DNA of 64,000 nucleotides from Paenibacillus phocaeensis (GCF_900021165.1 NZ_FCOQ01000008.1:62001-126000), one strand, 5' to 3'; shown: positions 18,196-28,153, counted from the first letter of the stretch. Notes: generated by a model not told the origin, from the sequence alone. Numbers and translations are program-made.

Positions 18196-20040
18196 ATGTG
18201 CGGAATAACCGGCTTTATCGAATGGAACCGGGATTTGACTCAAGAATCGGAACTCGTGTTATCCATGACGTCCTGTCTGGAAAAACGGGGACCCGATGCC
18301 CAGGGAACATGGATTTCTGGCCCGTGTGCTTTCGGACATCGGCGCCTTAGCGTCATGGACCCCGAAAATGGGGCGCAGCCGATGATCATCCATGAAGACG
18401 ATGCGGTGTTCACGATTGTATATAATGGGGAAATTTATAACGCTCCGGAGCTGAAGGCTGAACTGCAGCGGAGGGGCCGCACGTTTCGCACCAACTGCGA
18501 TACGGAGGTGCTGTTGCAATCGTATATCGAGTGGGGGCCGGATTGCGTGTACCGGCTGAACGGCATTTTTGCCTTCGCGATTTGGGACAGCGTTCGGGAG
18601 CATGTCTTCTTCGCCCGGGACCGCCTCGGAGTAAAACCGTTGTTCTACAGCGAGATCGACGGCACCTTGATCTTCGGCTCCGAGCCGAAAGCGATTCTGC
18701 GTCATCCCAAAGTCGAACCCGTCGTTGGGCCCGAAGGCCTCGCCGAGATCTTCGTGATCGGTCCGGCGCGAACGCCGGGCCATGGCGTATACAAGGACGT
18801 AAAGGAGCTCCGCCCGGGCCATGTGATGATCTTCAGCCGCAGCGGACTTCGCAAATACGCATATTGGAAGCTGGAAGCCGAGCCCCATACGGACAATGTG
18901 GAGGAAACGGCGGCAACCATTCGCAAGCTGCTGCAGGATACGATGGATCGTCAGCTTATTTCCGATGTGCCGGTATGCACCCTGCTGTCCGGCGGTCTGG
19001 ACTCCAGCGCCCTGACAGCGCTGGCCGTCGATTACTACAAGCGGACCGGCCAGGGGCAAGTCCATACGTATTCCATCGATTACGTCGATAACGACAAGCA
19101 TTTCCAAGCCCACAGCTACCAACCCGGCGCGGACGGTCCATGGATTCAGCGCATGGTCGAGGAATTGAAGACGGATCATCACGCGATTCAGTTCGATACT
19201 CCCGAGCTGGTCTCAGCGCTGCCGGATTCCACGATCGCCCGCGACCTGCCGGGGATGGCGGACGTTGACGCTTCGCTGCTGCTCTTTTGCCGGGAAATTA
19301 AAAAGGGGGCCACCGTCGCCATCTCCGGAGAAGCTGCGGATGAAGTCTTCGGCGGATACCCGTGGTTCCACCGCGAGGAGCTGCTTAACTCGGGAACGTT
19401 CCCATGGTCGGTGGCGACCGGGCTTCGCGCCGATTTACTGTCTCCGGAAATCCGCGAATGGATCAAACCGGAGCAGTATATTGCCGATCGTTACAGCGAA
19501 GCGGTAGGGGAGACGCCGAAGCTGGAAGGAGAGACGGGGGAACGGGCCCGAATGCGGGTGATGTCGTACCTGAACATCACTCGATTTATGCCCACGCTGC
19601 TCGACCGCAAGGACCGCATGAGCATGGCTGCGGGGCTCGAAGTCCGCGTTCCTTACTGCGACCATCGTCTGGTGCAATACGTCTGGAACATCCCGTGGGA
19701 GATCAAAACGACGGGGAACCGGGAGAAGGGGATTTTACGCAAGGCGCTTGAAGGCATTCTGCCCGAGGATGTGCTGTATCGCAAAAAAAGCCCTTACCCC
19801 AAAACACATAATCCGAACTATCTTACCGCGGTCCGCGATCAGATGGTAAAAATACTCGACGATCCGACCTCGCCGATCTTGCCGTTGATCGATGCCGGCA
19901 AAATTCGCGCCATTGCCGCATCCAAGGAATCGTCTTCCAACCTGCCCTGGTTCGGCCAACTGATGAGCGGCCCGCAGCTGTTTGCTTATTTGTCGCAAGT
20001 AAACTTCTGGTTAAGTACGTATAACGTCAAAATTCAATAA
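18196..20040 (+). CDS. asnB: Asparagine synthase (glutamine-hydrolysing)
   Basis: The 614-residue protein makes asparagine from aspartate, ATP and glutamine. The N-terminal glutaminase domain starts with the nucleophile Cys2 (MCGITGFIEW). It contains the motifs FGHRRLSVMD and YNGEIYNAPELKAEL, and GVKPLFYSEIDG. The synthetase domain has the ATP pyrophosphatase loop LLSGGLDSSAL near 263-273 and SGEAADEVFGGYPWF. GGAGAGGAGAT precedes the ATG. The length and a DRKDRMSMAAGLEVRVPYCDH-like C-terminal core match the long AsnB branch. It is a single-gene unit. Confidence 0.95.
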   Translation: MCGITGFIEWNRDLTQESELVLSMTSCLEKRGPDAQGTWISGPCAFGHRRLSVMDPENGAQPMIIHEDDAVFTIVYNGEIYNAPELKAELQRRGRTFRTNCDTEVLLQSYIEWGPDCVYRLNGIFAFAIWDSVREHVFFARDRLGVKPLFYSEIDGTLIFGSEPKAILRHPKVEPVVGPEGLAEIFVIGPARTPGHGVYKDVKELRPGHVMIFSRSGLRKYAYWKLEAEPHTDNVEETAATIRKLLQDTMDRQLISDVPVCTLLSGGLDSSALTALAVDYYKRTGQGQVHTYSIDYVDNDKHFQAHSYQPGADGPWIQRMVEELKTDHHAIQFDTPELVSALPDSTIARDLPGMADVDASLLLFCREIKKGATVAISGEAADEVFGGYPWFHREELLNSGTFPWSVATGLRADLLSPEIREWIKPEQYIADRYSEAVGETPKLEGETGERARMRVMSYLNITRFMPTLLDRKDRMSMAAGLEVRVPYCDHRLVQYVWNIPWEIKTTGNREKGILRKALEGILPEDVLYRKKSPYPKTHNPNYLTAVRDQMVKILDDPTSPILPLIDAGKIRAIAASKESSSNLPWFGQLMSGPQLFAYLSQVNFWLSTYNVKIQ

Positions 20041-20048
20041 TCCTACAG

Positions 20049-20088
20049 AAAAACCTGCCGCTAATTTTGATGAGCTGCAGGTTTTTCC
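20049..20088 (+). terminator. Terminator of asnB
   Basis: AAAAACCTGC (20049-20058) pairs with GCAGGTTTTT (20077-20086) across an 18-nt loop. Confidence 0.8.
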
Positions 20089-20114
20089 GTTATTTCTCCG
20101 TATATCCGGCCGGA

Positions 20115-20750
20115 CTACTTCCCTGCGGCCGTCCCGCTGAGCTTGTCCGCGAGCGCCCGCAGCGCCGCGCCGCGATGGCTGACGGCCTGCTTCTCTTCCA
20201 TCGTGAGCTCGGCGAACGTCTTGTCGTAAGCCGGCAGATAGAACAACGGGTCGTACCCGAATCCGCCGCCCCCCGCCGGATCGGAGGTGATCCAGCCTTC
20301 GACCTCGCCGGAGGCTTCGATAAACTCCCCCTTCGCCGGTTCGTACAAGGCCAAATGGCAGACAAACCGCGCCGTGCTCAGCAGCGGCTGCTCCGTATCC
20401 TCACCCAGCCGCCGTTTCTCCAGCTCGACGAGCAGCTTCTCATTATTGTCCTCGTCACTGGCGACTTCGCCGGCATAACGTGCCGAATAGACGCCCGGCG
20501 CACCGTCCAGCTGATCGACGCAAAGTCCCGAATCGTCAGCCAGCACGGGCCGGCCAAGGGCGTCACCGACGGTTTTGGCTTTTTTTCGGGCGTTCTCCGC
20601 AAACGTCGTCCCATCCTCCACAACCTCCGGGACATCCGGATAGTCGGCCAGGCTCCGGACTTCCTTGCCCAGCGGCGCCAAAGCATGGGCGAACTCCCGT
20701 ACCTTCCCGGCATTGCGGGTCGCAACGATGATCACCGGTCCTTCGATCAT
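20115..20750 (-). CDS. rdgB: XTP/dITP diphosphatase (RdgB/HAM1 family)
   Basis: The 211-residue enzyme removes non-canonical purine triphosphates (XTP, dITP) from the nucleotide pool. Family motifs seen are VATRNAGKVREFAHAL, TFAENARKKA, LADDSGLCVDQLDGAPGVYS and, near the end, GFGYDPLFYLPAYDKTFAEL followed by VSHRGAALRAL. Its ATG follows the rph stop codon by 2 nt, giving tight coupling, as in the Bacillus rph-rdgB order. Confidence 0.95.
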   Translation of the reverse strand: MIEGPVIIVATRNAGKVREFAHALAPLGKEVRSLADYPDVPEVVEDGTTFAENARKKAKTVGDALGRPVLADDSGLCVDQLDGAPGVYSARYAGEVASDEDNNEKLLVELEKRRLGEDTEQPLLSTARFVCHLALYEPAKGEFIEASGEVEGWITSDPAGGGGFGYDPLFYLPAYDKTFAELTMEEKQAVSHRGAALRALADKLSGTAAGK

Positions 20751-20752
20751 GC

Positions 20753-21511
20753 TTACACCGCCGATCCGGACTGCCTGCTGCCGATCTGCAGCGCGATGGG
20801 GCCAAGCGCCTCACGCTGCTGTTCGATCATCTCCCGGATCCCTTTCTCGGCGATCGCCAATAAGCCGTCCAACTCCGTGCGAGAGAACGGATTCTCCTCG
20901 CCGGTCCCCTGAACCTCAACGAATTGGCCCCGGCCGGTCATCACAACGTTCATGTCCACCTTGGCTTTGGAATCCTCCTCATAATTGAGATCCAGCAGCG
21001 TATCCTCCCCGACGATCCCTACGCTGACGGAGGCCAGGAAATCGGTGATCGGAAACTTCGGCAACGCATGCTTCTGGGCGATCTTGTGCATCGCCAGGGC
21101 CATGGCCACGAACGCTCCGGTAATCGACGTGGTCCGCGTTCCGCCGTCCGCCTGCAGCACATCGCAGTCGATCGTGATCGAGCGTTCGCCCAACGCCTGC
21201 AGGTCGACGACCGAACGCAGCGCGCGGCCGATCAGACGCTGAATTTCCATCGTCCGGCCGCTTAGCTTGCCGCGGGCCGATTCCCGCTGGTTGCGCGTTT
21301 GGGTCGCGCGAGGGAGCATCGCATATTCGGCCGTCACCCAGCCCTTGCCCTGGCCTTTCATAAACATCGGAACCTTCTCCTCGACGGTTGCCGTACACAT
21401 TACCTTCGTATCTCCAACCTCAATATATACGGAACCCTCCGCATATTTATTAATATTTACGCTTAAATTCATCGGCCGGCGCTCGTCCGCCTGACGTCCG
21501 TTGCTTCTCAT
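20753..21511 (-). CDS. rph: Ribonuclease PH
   Basis: The 252-residue phosphorolytic 3'-5' exoribonuclease trims tRNA 3' ends. Signature parts are [40 protein letters not shown] and [20 protein letters not shown]. The start at ATG 21511 is preferred to GTG 21517 because the AGGAGG box is 8 nt from the ATG and only 2 from the GTG. It is followed by rdgB and preceded, beyond a terminator, by gerM. Confidence 0.95.
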   Translation of the reverse strand: MRSNGRQADERRPMNLSVNINKYAEGSVYIEVGDTKVMCTATVEEKVPMFMKGQGKGWVTAEYAMLPRATQTRNQRESARGKLSGRTMEIQRLIGRALRSVVDLQALGERSITIDCDVLQADGGTRTTSITGAFVAMALAMHKIAQKHALPKFPITDFLASVSVGIVGEDTLLDLNYEEDSKAKVDMNVVMTGRGQFVEVQGTGEENPFSRTELDGLLAIAEKGIREMIEQQREALGPIALQIGSRQSGSAV

Positions 21512-21597
21512 CCTCACTGCCTCCTACGATTTCTTGCTGTCTGTATGCTTTTCCTATTCTACCAAAGTGTGGGCACAAAAGCATCTTTCCATTCGGC

Positions 21598-21628
21598 CAA
21601 AAAAAGAACCCTGCACCTCGCAGGGTTC
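21598..21628 (-). terminator. Terminator of gerM (minus strand)
   Basis: GAACCCTGC pairs with GCAGGGTTC across a 5-nt loop, followed on the minus strand by seven T. Confidence 0.85.
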
Positions 21629-21668
21629 TCGGTTGTTCGGCGGTTCAGCATGTCGCGGAGATACACCG

Positions 21669-22727
21669 TTACAGTGGAATTTCGTTGATGGTCTCGGGCC
21701 GCATCACCGGTTCGCTGTAGGTCTGGTTGTCCAGGCCAACAACTTCCTTTTGCCCGTTCAGCCAAATGCGTACCTTGCTGTCATCCTGGTTCTCCGTGAC
21801 TGTCAGCACCAGCGATTGCAGCATTTGCGCCGGCAGCTTCTCCCCGGCTTCGAACATATCGTCGGTCAGCGCGACGGTAACAACCCCGTCTTTCGAGACC
21901 TCGACGCTGTCCAGCTTGGTGTTGTCGGTCACAACGCGCTCCAGCCCATCGCCCTGCTGGGGTCCCTTGAGCAGCTCGCCAATCGCCGATTTCACGCGAT
22001 CGCCGTCAGCCGGCACGAACCGGGTCACCGGCACGAAGTACTGAACGCCATCCGGGGTCGCCGCCGAGAAATAGACGATCACCGGGCTCAGTTGGGACAA
22101 GCCGGATTCCCCTTTCAACTCGAGATTGATGCCAAAGCTGCGGCTGAGCGGCCGATCCAGCGGCGTGCCGTTCACCGGCATCTCGTTCAGCTTCTCCCCG
22201 TCCACCCAGAGTTGAACCTTCTCCACATCCGGCGTTTCCGTGAGCGTCCAGGTCAATGCCTCGAGGATTTTGCGTTCGTCTGCAGCTTCGTAGCCGGCGA
22301 ATGCCTTATTGAACTCGACGACGGCCAGCTTCTCGTCTTGTTTGACCGTGACCGCCTTCACCTCGCTGCCCGCCGGAAGAATCCCGCTGAACCCGGCCGG
22401 GAGCATGCCGGCATACTTGCCGTCCTTCACCAGCATCTCCAGCATTCGGTTCAGCTTCAGCGAGGCCTCGCCTTCGGGCAAATGCAGGGCAACCGGGGCC
22501 AACTTGCCTTGCTCGTTCACCAAATACACCGTAGACAGGGCTTCCTCCGGGTTAAAGCTTGTCTGTTCTACAGCGTCAAGTCCCTCCAGCATCCGGGTTT
22601 CCATATCGGTAGGCGGAGGATCGATTTGGGCGGCGCTTCCCCCAAACATGCCGCAGCCCGACAGCAGCAGCGGGAGCGAGATTGCTCCGGCGGCAGCGGT
22701 ATTTCGCATTCGGCGGTTCCATTTCAT
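21669..22727 (-). CDS. gerM: GerM-like sporulation and germination lipoprotein
   Basis: The 352-residue protein has a lipoprotein signal with lipobox LLSGC (Cys25). It contains two GerMN repeats, roughly 60-190 and 210-340; each holds a pattern like VYLVNEQGKLAPVALHLPEG / VIVYFSAATPDGVQYFVPVT and KLNRMLEMLVKDG / AIGELLKGPQQGD. In Bacillus GerM supports the SpoIIIA-SpoIIQ channel between mother cell and forespore and later germination. The order gerM-rph-rdgB is conserved in spore formers, and this gene is good evidence that the host sporulates. Confidence 0.93.
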   Translation of the reverse strand: MKWNRRMRNTAAAGAISLPLLLSGCGMFGGSAAQIDPPPTDMETRMLEGLDAVEQTSFNPEEALSTVYLVNEQGKLAPVALHLPEGEASLKLNRMLEMLVKDGKYAGMLPAGFSGILPAGSEVKAVTVKQDEKLAVVEFNKAFAGYEAADERKILEALTWTLTETPDVEKVQLWVDGEKLNEMPVNGTPLDRPLSRSFGINLELKGESGLSQLSPVIVYFSAATPDGVQYFVPVTRFVPADGDRVKSAIGELLKGPQQGDGLERVVTDNTKLDSVEVSKDGVVTVALTDDMFEAGEKLPAQMLQSLVLTVTENQDDSKVRIWLNGQKEVVGLDNQTYSEPVMRPETINEIPL

Positions 22728-22879
22728 TTTAGCTCGTGCCTCCCTGAGTTTTTCATTTAGCTAAGGTTTGTATTACTATATATACGAGACCTGTCCTGAA
22801 AAATAACTATATTTTTCCGGGAACTGGACAAACTGCTTCATATCTTGTCGATTCAACTAAATCAAGAGGAGTAGAGCGT

Positions 22880-23446
22880 ATGGGGATGGAACAACCGAAA
22901 GCCAAAGTGCCTTATAGTCTGAACAGTAAGAAAGTTGCCGACGCCACCAAGGAGTGGCTGCATAAACGCGGCGTCACTACGGAGCAAATCGCCGAACTCG
23001 TTCTGTTTCTGCAGCAGAAATACTACCCGAACCTGACGATGGAAGAGTGCATTCATAACGTGGAGCAGGTGCTGACGAAACGCGAGGTGCAAAATGCGGT
23101 GCTGACCGGCATTCAGCTTGATATTCTGGCGGAGCAGGGGATGCTGATCCCCGAACTGCAGGACATGATCGCCAATGACGAAGGATTGTATGGGGTTGAT
23201 GAAATATTGGCTTTCTCGATCGTTAACGTATACGGAAGCATCGGCTTCACCAACTACGGCTATGTCGACAAGCTGAAACCCGGTATATTGGAGCAGTTGA
23301 ACGACAAGTCGCTGGGGCCGTGCAACACCTTCCTGGACGATATCGTCGGCGCCATCGCAGCCTCGGCCAGCAGCCGGATCGCGCACCGCAAACAAGCGGA
23401 ACGGGAAAAGGAACGCGGCGAGGAGACGCTGGATTCCGAACGGTAA
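22880..23446 (+). CDS. Phosphatidylglycerophosphatase A family protein (YutG-like)
   Basis: The 188-residue protein matches the PgpA-like family that dephosphorylates phosphatidylglycerophosphate. Features are EEWLHKRG-type N-terminus with TTEQIAELVLFLQQKYYPN, VLTGIQLDILAEQGML, NDEGLYGVDEILAFSIVNVY and NTFLDDIVGAIAASASSRIA. Unlike E. coli PgpA it has few hydrophobic helices, as is usual for the Bacillus YutG branch. GAGGAG precedes the ATG by 8 nt. The C-terminus is a charged tail. Biochemical identity of this branch is inferred by family. Confidence 0.8.
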   Translation: MGMEQPKAKVPYSLNSKKVADATKEWLHKRGVTTEQIAELVLFLQQKYYPNLTMEECIHNVEQVLTKREVQNAVLTGIQLDILAEQGMLIPELQDMIANDEGLYGVDEILAFSIVNVYGSIGFTNYGYVDKLKPGILEQLNDKSLGPCNTFLDDIVGAIAASASSRIAHRKQAEREKERGEETLDSER

Positions 23447-23458
23447 ACAATCCGCAAA

Positions 23459-23494
23459 ACAAGAAGGGCGGCAAACGATGCCGCCCTTCTTGTC
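23459..23494. terminator. Bidirectional terminator between convergent genes
   Basis: A stem of about 13 bp (AAGAAGGGCGGCA with TGCCGCCCTTCTT) and a 5-nt loop. It sits between the convergent PgpA-like and MBL genes. Confidence 0.85.
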
Positions 23495-23497
23495 CAT

Positions 23498-24499
23498 TCA
23501 AGATCCCCGTGCGAAACAGATGACTTCATCTTCGCCATCTCCTGGCGCCTGCTCTTCGGCTCTCCCTTGCCGAACCAGTTCCACCAAGTGCGCCAGCGTC
23601 TCCGACATCGCAAAGCGCATTTGGTGTATGCCCAGCTCGGTGCCGAACAAGGCGGCGCAGACCTCGAAAGCGGTCTGCGGCCGCTCCCGCAGCAAGCCTT
23701 CGATGCGCAGAAGCCGCTCCTCGTGATGCTGAAGCAGCAGTCGCACCCGCTCCGCAAAATAATCAAACGGTCGGCGATGTCCCGGGTAAGCGGTCGCAAC
23801 TTCATAAGCGCTCAGTTTCACGAGCGAATCGAGGAACGACTGCAGCGGCTGCGGGTCGCTGCCGGGCAGGAAGCTGACATTAGGGGAGATTTGCGGCAGC
23901 ACCGCATCCCCGCAAAACAACAGCTTCCGCTCGGGATCATAAAACGACAGATGCCCCGGGGCATGTCCTGCCGTTTCAATTGGCCGCCAGGCTCGTCCCC
24001 CCATCCGGATCGGTTCTCCCTCGCGGAGGAACGTCACCTCGGGAGCAGGGGTCACCTGGTTGACAAAGCCGTGCAGATGACTCGGCAGCTGGCCATGCCA
24101 AGACTGCGGCATCCCGTGCCGCCGGAACAATTCGGGCAGCGCTTCGTGCATACGGCTGTCTTCTCCCCACATCAACCGCGTCTCCTCGTAAGCCCGCGGG
24201 GACATGAATACGGCCGCCCCGGTGACCTCCTGCAGGTATCCCGCCAAGCCATAATGATCGGGATGATGATGGGTCAGGACAATTTGAGTTACGTCGCGAG
24301 GGGAAATCCGGAGGTCCTGCCAAGCCGCCTGCCACTCCCGTATCGTCTCCTCCGTCCGCGGACCCGGGTCAAGGATGGTAATCCCCTCATCTCCGCGCAG
24401 CACGTAGCTGTTCACCTGGCGCAGGGGAGGGGCCATCGAAATGGGGACACGGGCAACGAGTTCCCGATCCCATAGCTGGATGTCCGGCAGCAGCGTCAT
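23498..24499 (-). CDS. MBL-fold metallo-hydrolase
   Basis: The 333-residue protein has the metallo-beta-lactamase fold. The metal-binding motif THHHPDHYG is near residue 85, ETAGHAPGHLSFYD supplies the third His, and LLFCGDAVL the bridging Asp. A C-terminal winged-helix-like tail (TAFEVCAALFGTELGIHQMRF) resembles that of LACTB2-type hydrolases. It overlaps the methyltransferase gene by 4 nt (ATGA), so they are co-translated. Substrate unknown; glyoxalase II-type thioesters are one possibility. Confidence 0.85.
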   Translation of the reverse strand: MTLLPDIQLWDRELVARVPISMAPPLRQVNSYVLRGDEGITILDPGPRTEETIREWQAAWQDLRISPRDVTQIVLTHHHPDHYGLAGYLQEVTGAAVFMSPRAYEETRLMWGEDSRMHEALPELFRRHGMPQSWHGQLPSHLHGFVNQVTPAPEVTFLREGEPIRMGGRAWRPIETAGHAPGHLSFYDPERKLLFCGDAVLPQISPNVSFLPGSDPQPLQSFLDSLVKLSAYEVATAYPGHRRPFDYFAERVRLLLQHHEERLLRIEGLLRERPQTAFEVCAALFGTELGIHQMRFAMSETLAHLVELVRQGRAEEQAPGDGEDEVICFARGS

Positions 24500-25230
24500 A
24501 GGCGCACCCCCACCAGGATCATGCGCCGGGACGTATCCGGGTCGTAGCGCTCTTCGTTATAATCTCCATGTACGTTCTGCAATTCCAATCCAGCCTCCTT
24601 CAGCATGCGACGAAAATCCTCCAACCCGTACAGCTTGATCCGCTCCATGTAATGCCTCGGTACTCCGCCGGGAGCGGTAATGGCGATGTCTTTGAAGACA
24701 TACCCGTCTTCGATTCGCCGCCGCTCTACAATTCGCTCCCCGTGATCCTCCCGTTCCGATTGCGGTACAAGGCGGGCCTTCACATCAGCGGGATTCAAAT
24801 AATCGAGGAGGAAACTTCCGCCCGGCTTCAGCACGCGGGCAACTTCCTTCAGCACCTTGATTTGCTCCGCATCCTCCCTAAAATAGCCGAACGATGTAAA
24901 CAGGTTCACCGCCGCATCAAACGTCTGGTCCAGAAGGGGCAGCCGGCGCATATCGGCCTGGTGCCAGGTGACTCGTCTCTCCGAGTCAAGGCGTCTTGCC
25001 TCGCGAAGCAGCACCTCCGACAGATCCACACCGGTCACCTTGTAGCCGGCTTCGGCCAACGCCAGAGAATGGCGTCCCATGCCGCAGCATAAGTCCAGCA
25101 CCTTCGCTCCGGAAGCCAGATGCAGCCAGCGGATCATCCGCTGCACTTCATGTTTCGCACCCTGCGCATCGCGGTGCTTATACACCAGCAAGTAGTCTTC
25201 ACCAAAACTGAGCTCATACCATTCCGCCAT
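24496..25230 (-). CDS. Class I SAM-dependent methyltransferase
   Basis: The 244-residue protein has motif I VLDLCCGMGRHSLALAEAGY, motif II VTGVDLSEVLLREARRL and a post-I WHQADMRRLPLLDQTFDAAVNLFTSFGYF. The last part is typical of small-molecule methyltransferases. No membrane segment is present. It is translationally coupled to the MBL hydrolase gene. Substrate cannot be deduced. Confidence 0.88.
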   Translation of the reverse strand: MAEWYELSFGEDYLLVYKHRDAQGAKHEVQRMIRWLHLASGAKVLDLCCGMGRHSLALAEAGYKVTGVDLSEVLLREARRLDSERRVTWHQADMRRLPLLDQTFDAAVNLFTSFGYFREDAEQIKVLKEVARVLKPGGSFLLDYLNPADVKARLVPQSEREDHGERIVERRRIEDGYVFKDIAITAPGGVPRHYMERIKLYGLEDFRRMLKEAGLELQNVHGDYNEERYDPDTSRRMILVGVRL

Positions 25231-25351
25231 CTTCTCCTGCCTCCATACCTGCCATTGCTGCCAGATCTGTCACGAACCCTTCATTTTATCCTCATTGTAC
25301 CGCCAGGCTCCCGGAAACACAAAGTCTTCGTTGAGGCTCCCCCCGTATACG

Positions 25352-25381
25352 AAAAACCGCCGGGGCTGCTGCCCCGACGGT
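25352..25381 (-). terminator. Terminator of the peptidylprolyl isomerase gene
   Basis: Minus strand: CCGTCGGGGC pairs with GCCCCGGCGG around AGCA, followed by TTTTTC. Confidence 0.85.
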
Positions 25382-25408
25382 CCAATTGCGGCTGGAGTTA
25401 ATTCCGCC

Positions 25409-26557
25409 TTACTCGGCTTTAGTTGCATCCGTTAACGTATTGGTAATCTTCGCTTTGCTGCGCACATCTTCCAGCCACGTTCCCGACAGGCTGGAGACCT
25501 GTTGGGAGACCAGGCCTTTGCGGATCTCGTCCTTCTTCTCCTCCAGCGTAGCGGTGTGAGCTTCCTTCTTGTCAGTGACTTTGATGACCTGGTAGCCTTC
25601 GCTGGTCTTCACAGGTTCGCTGACCTCGCCTTTTGCCAGCTTAAAGGCCGCCGTCTCCACCGCTTCCTCCTTCTCGCCGCGAGCGAAGAAATCGGTGTCT
25701 CCGCCTTGTTCCTTCGTCGCCGGATCCAGCGACTTGCTCTTCGCCAGCTCTGCGAAGTCCGCGCCTTCGTCTAACTGCTTCACGATATCCTTCGCTTCCT
25801 GCTCCGTGGCAACCAGAATAACGGAGGTCCGAACTTGCTCCGGTGTATTAAAGGAGTCTTTGTAAGACTCGAACGTTTGCTTGATCTGCTCGTCCGTCAC
25901 CTTGATCTGCGGCTCCAGCAGCTTGGTCAGCTTCAGCTCCATCACGACCTGCTTGCGCAAATCGTCCATCGTCATACCGTACTGCACCAAAGCCTGACTC
26001 AGCGCCTCTTCCGAGCCAAACTGGGTCTTATAGCTTTCAATTTCAGCGTCGATGTCGGCATCGGTTATCGTAATATTCTTCTTGGCGGCCTCCTGGTTCA
26101 CGAGCTCCTGGTTGATCAGGTTCGTCAGTGCCTGTTCACCGCCGTTGGCTGCCAGCTCATCATACAGCCGATCCTTCGTAATCTCCACGCCGTTGACCGT
26201 AGCCACCGCCTCCGCTTTGGTCGAGACAAACGGCGGTTTGATCAATACGATAATCAGCAAGACGGCCAGAATCAGCGATACGATGGGCCAAACTTTACTG
26301 CCGGATTTGGAGGTTTGAACCGCTGCGGCTTCGGGCTCCCCATTCTGGGAGACCATGACCGGCGTCGCATCCTCGTCGGCCCCGGCGTCTTGGGCGATAA
26401 AATCCGCATCGTCTGCCGGATCGTATTTCTCCTCTTTCGACTCGCCCGCGCCAGCTTCCGCCGTTACGGCTTGTCCTTCCGAGGTCCGCGTCTCCTCCTC
26501 AGCGGCACCGGTTTCGGTCCCGGCGGCCTCCAGCTCTTTTTTTTCTTTGTCTTCCAT
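25409..26557 (-). CDS. Membrane-anchored peptidylprolyl isomerase (PPIC/SurA-type foldase)
   Basis: The 382-residue protein has an acidic cytoplasmic N-terminus of about 88 residues, one membrane helix (VWPIVSLILAVLLIIVLI) and an external chaperone/isomerase part. The SurA-like N domain has INQELVNQEAAKKNITITDA. The parvulin domain near 240-345 shows VRTSVILVATEQEAKDIVKQ, LDEGADFAELAKSKSLDPAT and EPVKTSEGYQVIKVTDKK. Such proteins fold exported proteins. It has no lipobox, so it is not PrsA itself although the domain order is alike. It is a single gene ending in a terminator. Confidence 0.88.
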   Translation of the reverse strand: MEDKEKKELEAAGTETGAAEEETRTSEGQAVTAEAGAGESKEEKYDPADDADFIAQDAGADEDATPVMVSQNGEPEAAAVQTSKSGSKVWPIVSLILAVLLIIVLIKPPFVSTKAEAVATVNGVEITKDRLYDELAANGGEQALTNLINQELVNQEAAKKNITITDADIDAEIESYKTQFGSEEALSQALVQYGMTMDDLRKQVVMELKLTKLLEPQIKVTDEQIKQTFESYKDSFNTPEQVRTSVILVATEQEAKDIVKQLDEGADFAELAKSKSLDPATKEQGGDTDFFARGEKEEAVETAAFKLAKGEVSEPVKTSEGYQVIKVTDKKEAHTATLEEKKDEIRKGLVSQQVSSLSGTWLEDVRSKAKITNTLTDATKAE

Positions 26558-26797
26558 AAGTCGTTGCGACTCCCTTCTTCTGCAGCATTCATTTTTAATT
26601 CAACCGTACTTTCTTGACTTTACCAGAAATCGCAGGTCCTTACCTTAAATATTCCTAAAAAAAGCGTTGCTGAATTTAAGATGAATTTAAGGAAACGCGA
26701 GGACCCGCTGGCAACATGCGAACCCCGTCATTCGTGTTCTCGGCAAAAAAGGTGTAGAATATACGGGTAAAACTAGTTCGGGAGGAACGATTCGACG

Positions 26798-28153
26798 ATG
26801 GATTATCAAGCCTATTTTTCTACAAACCGCGAACAACACTTAAATGAACTTGGCGAATTGCTGCGAATTCCCAGCGTTTCCGCCTTGTCTGAACACAAAG
26901 GCGACGTGCTGAAGGCGGCCGAATGGATCGCCGAAGCCTTGCGCCGGGCCGGCATGGAATCGGTGGAGGTTCATCCAACCGCCGGGCACCCGGTCGTTTA
27001 TGCCGAACATTTGCATGCTCCAGGCAAACCGACGGTATTGGTTTACGGTCATTACGACGTCCAACCGGTGGATCCGCTGAATCTGTGGGACACGCCGCCT
27101 TTCGAGCCGTCCATTCGGGACGGTAAGCTGTACGCCCGCGGGGCGACGGACGATAAGGGCCAAGTATTTATGCATATTAAGGCCGTTGAAGCGATTTTGA
27201 AGCAGGAGAAAGAACTGCCGATAAATATCAAGTTCTGCATCGAAGGGGAAGAGGAAGTGACCAGTCCGAACCTGCCTTCCTTCCTGGAAGCCAATCAGGA
27301 GAAGCTGGCCGCAGACGTGATTCTGATCTCCGACACCGCGTTGATGGCGCCGGGCAAGCCGGCGATCTGCATCGGTCTTCGCGGCTTGTGCGCCATGGAG
27401 GTCTCGGTCTACACCGCCAACACCGATCTGCACTCCGGAACGTATGGCGGCGGCGTGCCTAACGCGCTGCACGCGCTTGTTGCACTGCTCGCTTCCCTGC
27501 ATGACGAACAGGGACGGGTAACGGTGGAAGGCTTCTACGAAGGCGTTCATCAGCTGTCCGCGCTGGAGCGTGAGGAGTTCGTCAAGCAGCAATTCGACGA
27601 GGAGAAGCTGAAGCGCGATCTCGGCTTGAGCGAGCTGTACGGCGAAGCGGGTTACTCCTTCGTCGAACGCACAGGAGCCCGGCCAACGCTGGAATTGAAC
27701 GGGGTCTACGGCGGATTCCAAGGGGAAGGGACCAAGACGGTATTGCCGAAGGAAGCCCACGCCAAAATCACCTGCCGCCTCGTCGGCGACCAGGACCCGC
27801 AAGCCACGATCGACCGCATTGAGCGTCATCTGCGCCAGCACCTGCAGCCAGGAGCGACGCTCAAAGTCAAAGCAACCGAGAAAGCTCGGGCCTTCACGTG
27901 CAATCCGGAAGATCCGATGCTGCAAAAGGCGGCCGACGCCTATGAAGCCGTGTACGGCACCCGGGCGCTGTTCACCAAGGACGGCGGTTCGATTCCGATC
28001 GTCGAAACCTTGTCCCGCGTCTTGTCGGCCCCGGCCGTGATGATGGGTTTTGGACTGCCGGACGAGAACCTGCACGCACCTAATGAGCATTTCAACCTGG
28101 AGAACTTCGATAAAGGGCTGCTGACGATCGTTCATTATTTGAAGTCGCTGTAG
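26798..28153 (+). CDS. M20-family dipeptidase
   Basis: The 451-residue metallopeptidase belongs to the CNDP/PepV-like branch of M20. Metal motifs are VLVYGHYDVQPVD near 80-92, ARGATDDKGQ, CIEGEEEVTSPN and SDTALMAPGKPA. The dimerisation domain occupies about 190-340. The ending FGLPDENLHAPNEHFNLENF is typical and includes the last His ligand. GGGAGGA precedes the ATG. It most likely cleaves dipeptides in the cytosol. Confidence 0.93.
   Translation: MDYQAYFSTNREQHLNELGELLRIPSVSALSEHKGDVLKAAEWIAEALRRAGMESVEVHPTAGHPVVYAEHLHAPGKPTVLVYGHYDVQPVDPLNLWDTPPFEPSIRDGKLYARGATDDKGQVFMHIKAVEAILKQEKELPINIKFCIEGEEEVTSPNLPSFLEANQEKLAADVILISDTALMAPGKPAICIGLRGLCAMEVSVYTANTDLHSGTYGGGVPNALHALVALLASLHDEQGRVTVEGFYEGVHQLSALEREEFVKQQFDEEKLKRDLGLSELYGEAGYSFVERTGARPTLELNGVYGGFQGEGTKTVLPKEAHAKITCRLVGDQDPQATIDRIERHLRQHLQPGATLKVKATEKARAFTCNPEDPMLQKAADAYEAVYGTRALFTKDGGSIPIVETLSRVLSAPAVMMGFGLPDENLHAPNEHFNLENFDKGLLTIVHYLKSL

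Noticed and set aside
26840..28135. Minus-strand open frame of 431 codons opposite the M20 dipeptidase
   Set aside because: It mirrors the dipeptidase codons, has no recognisable motif and no start signal.
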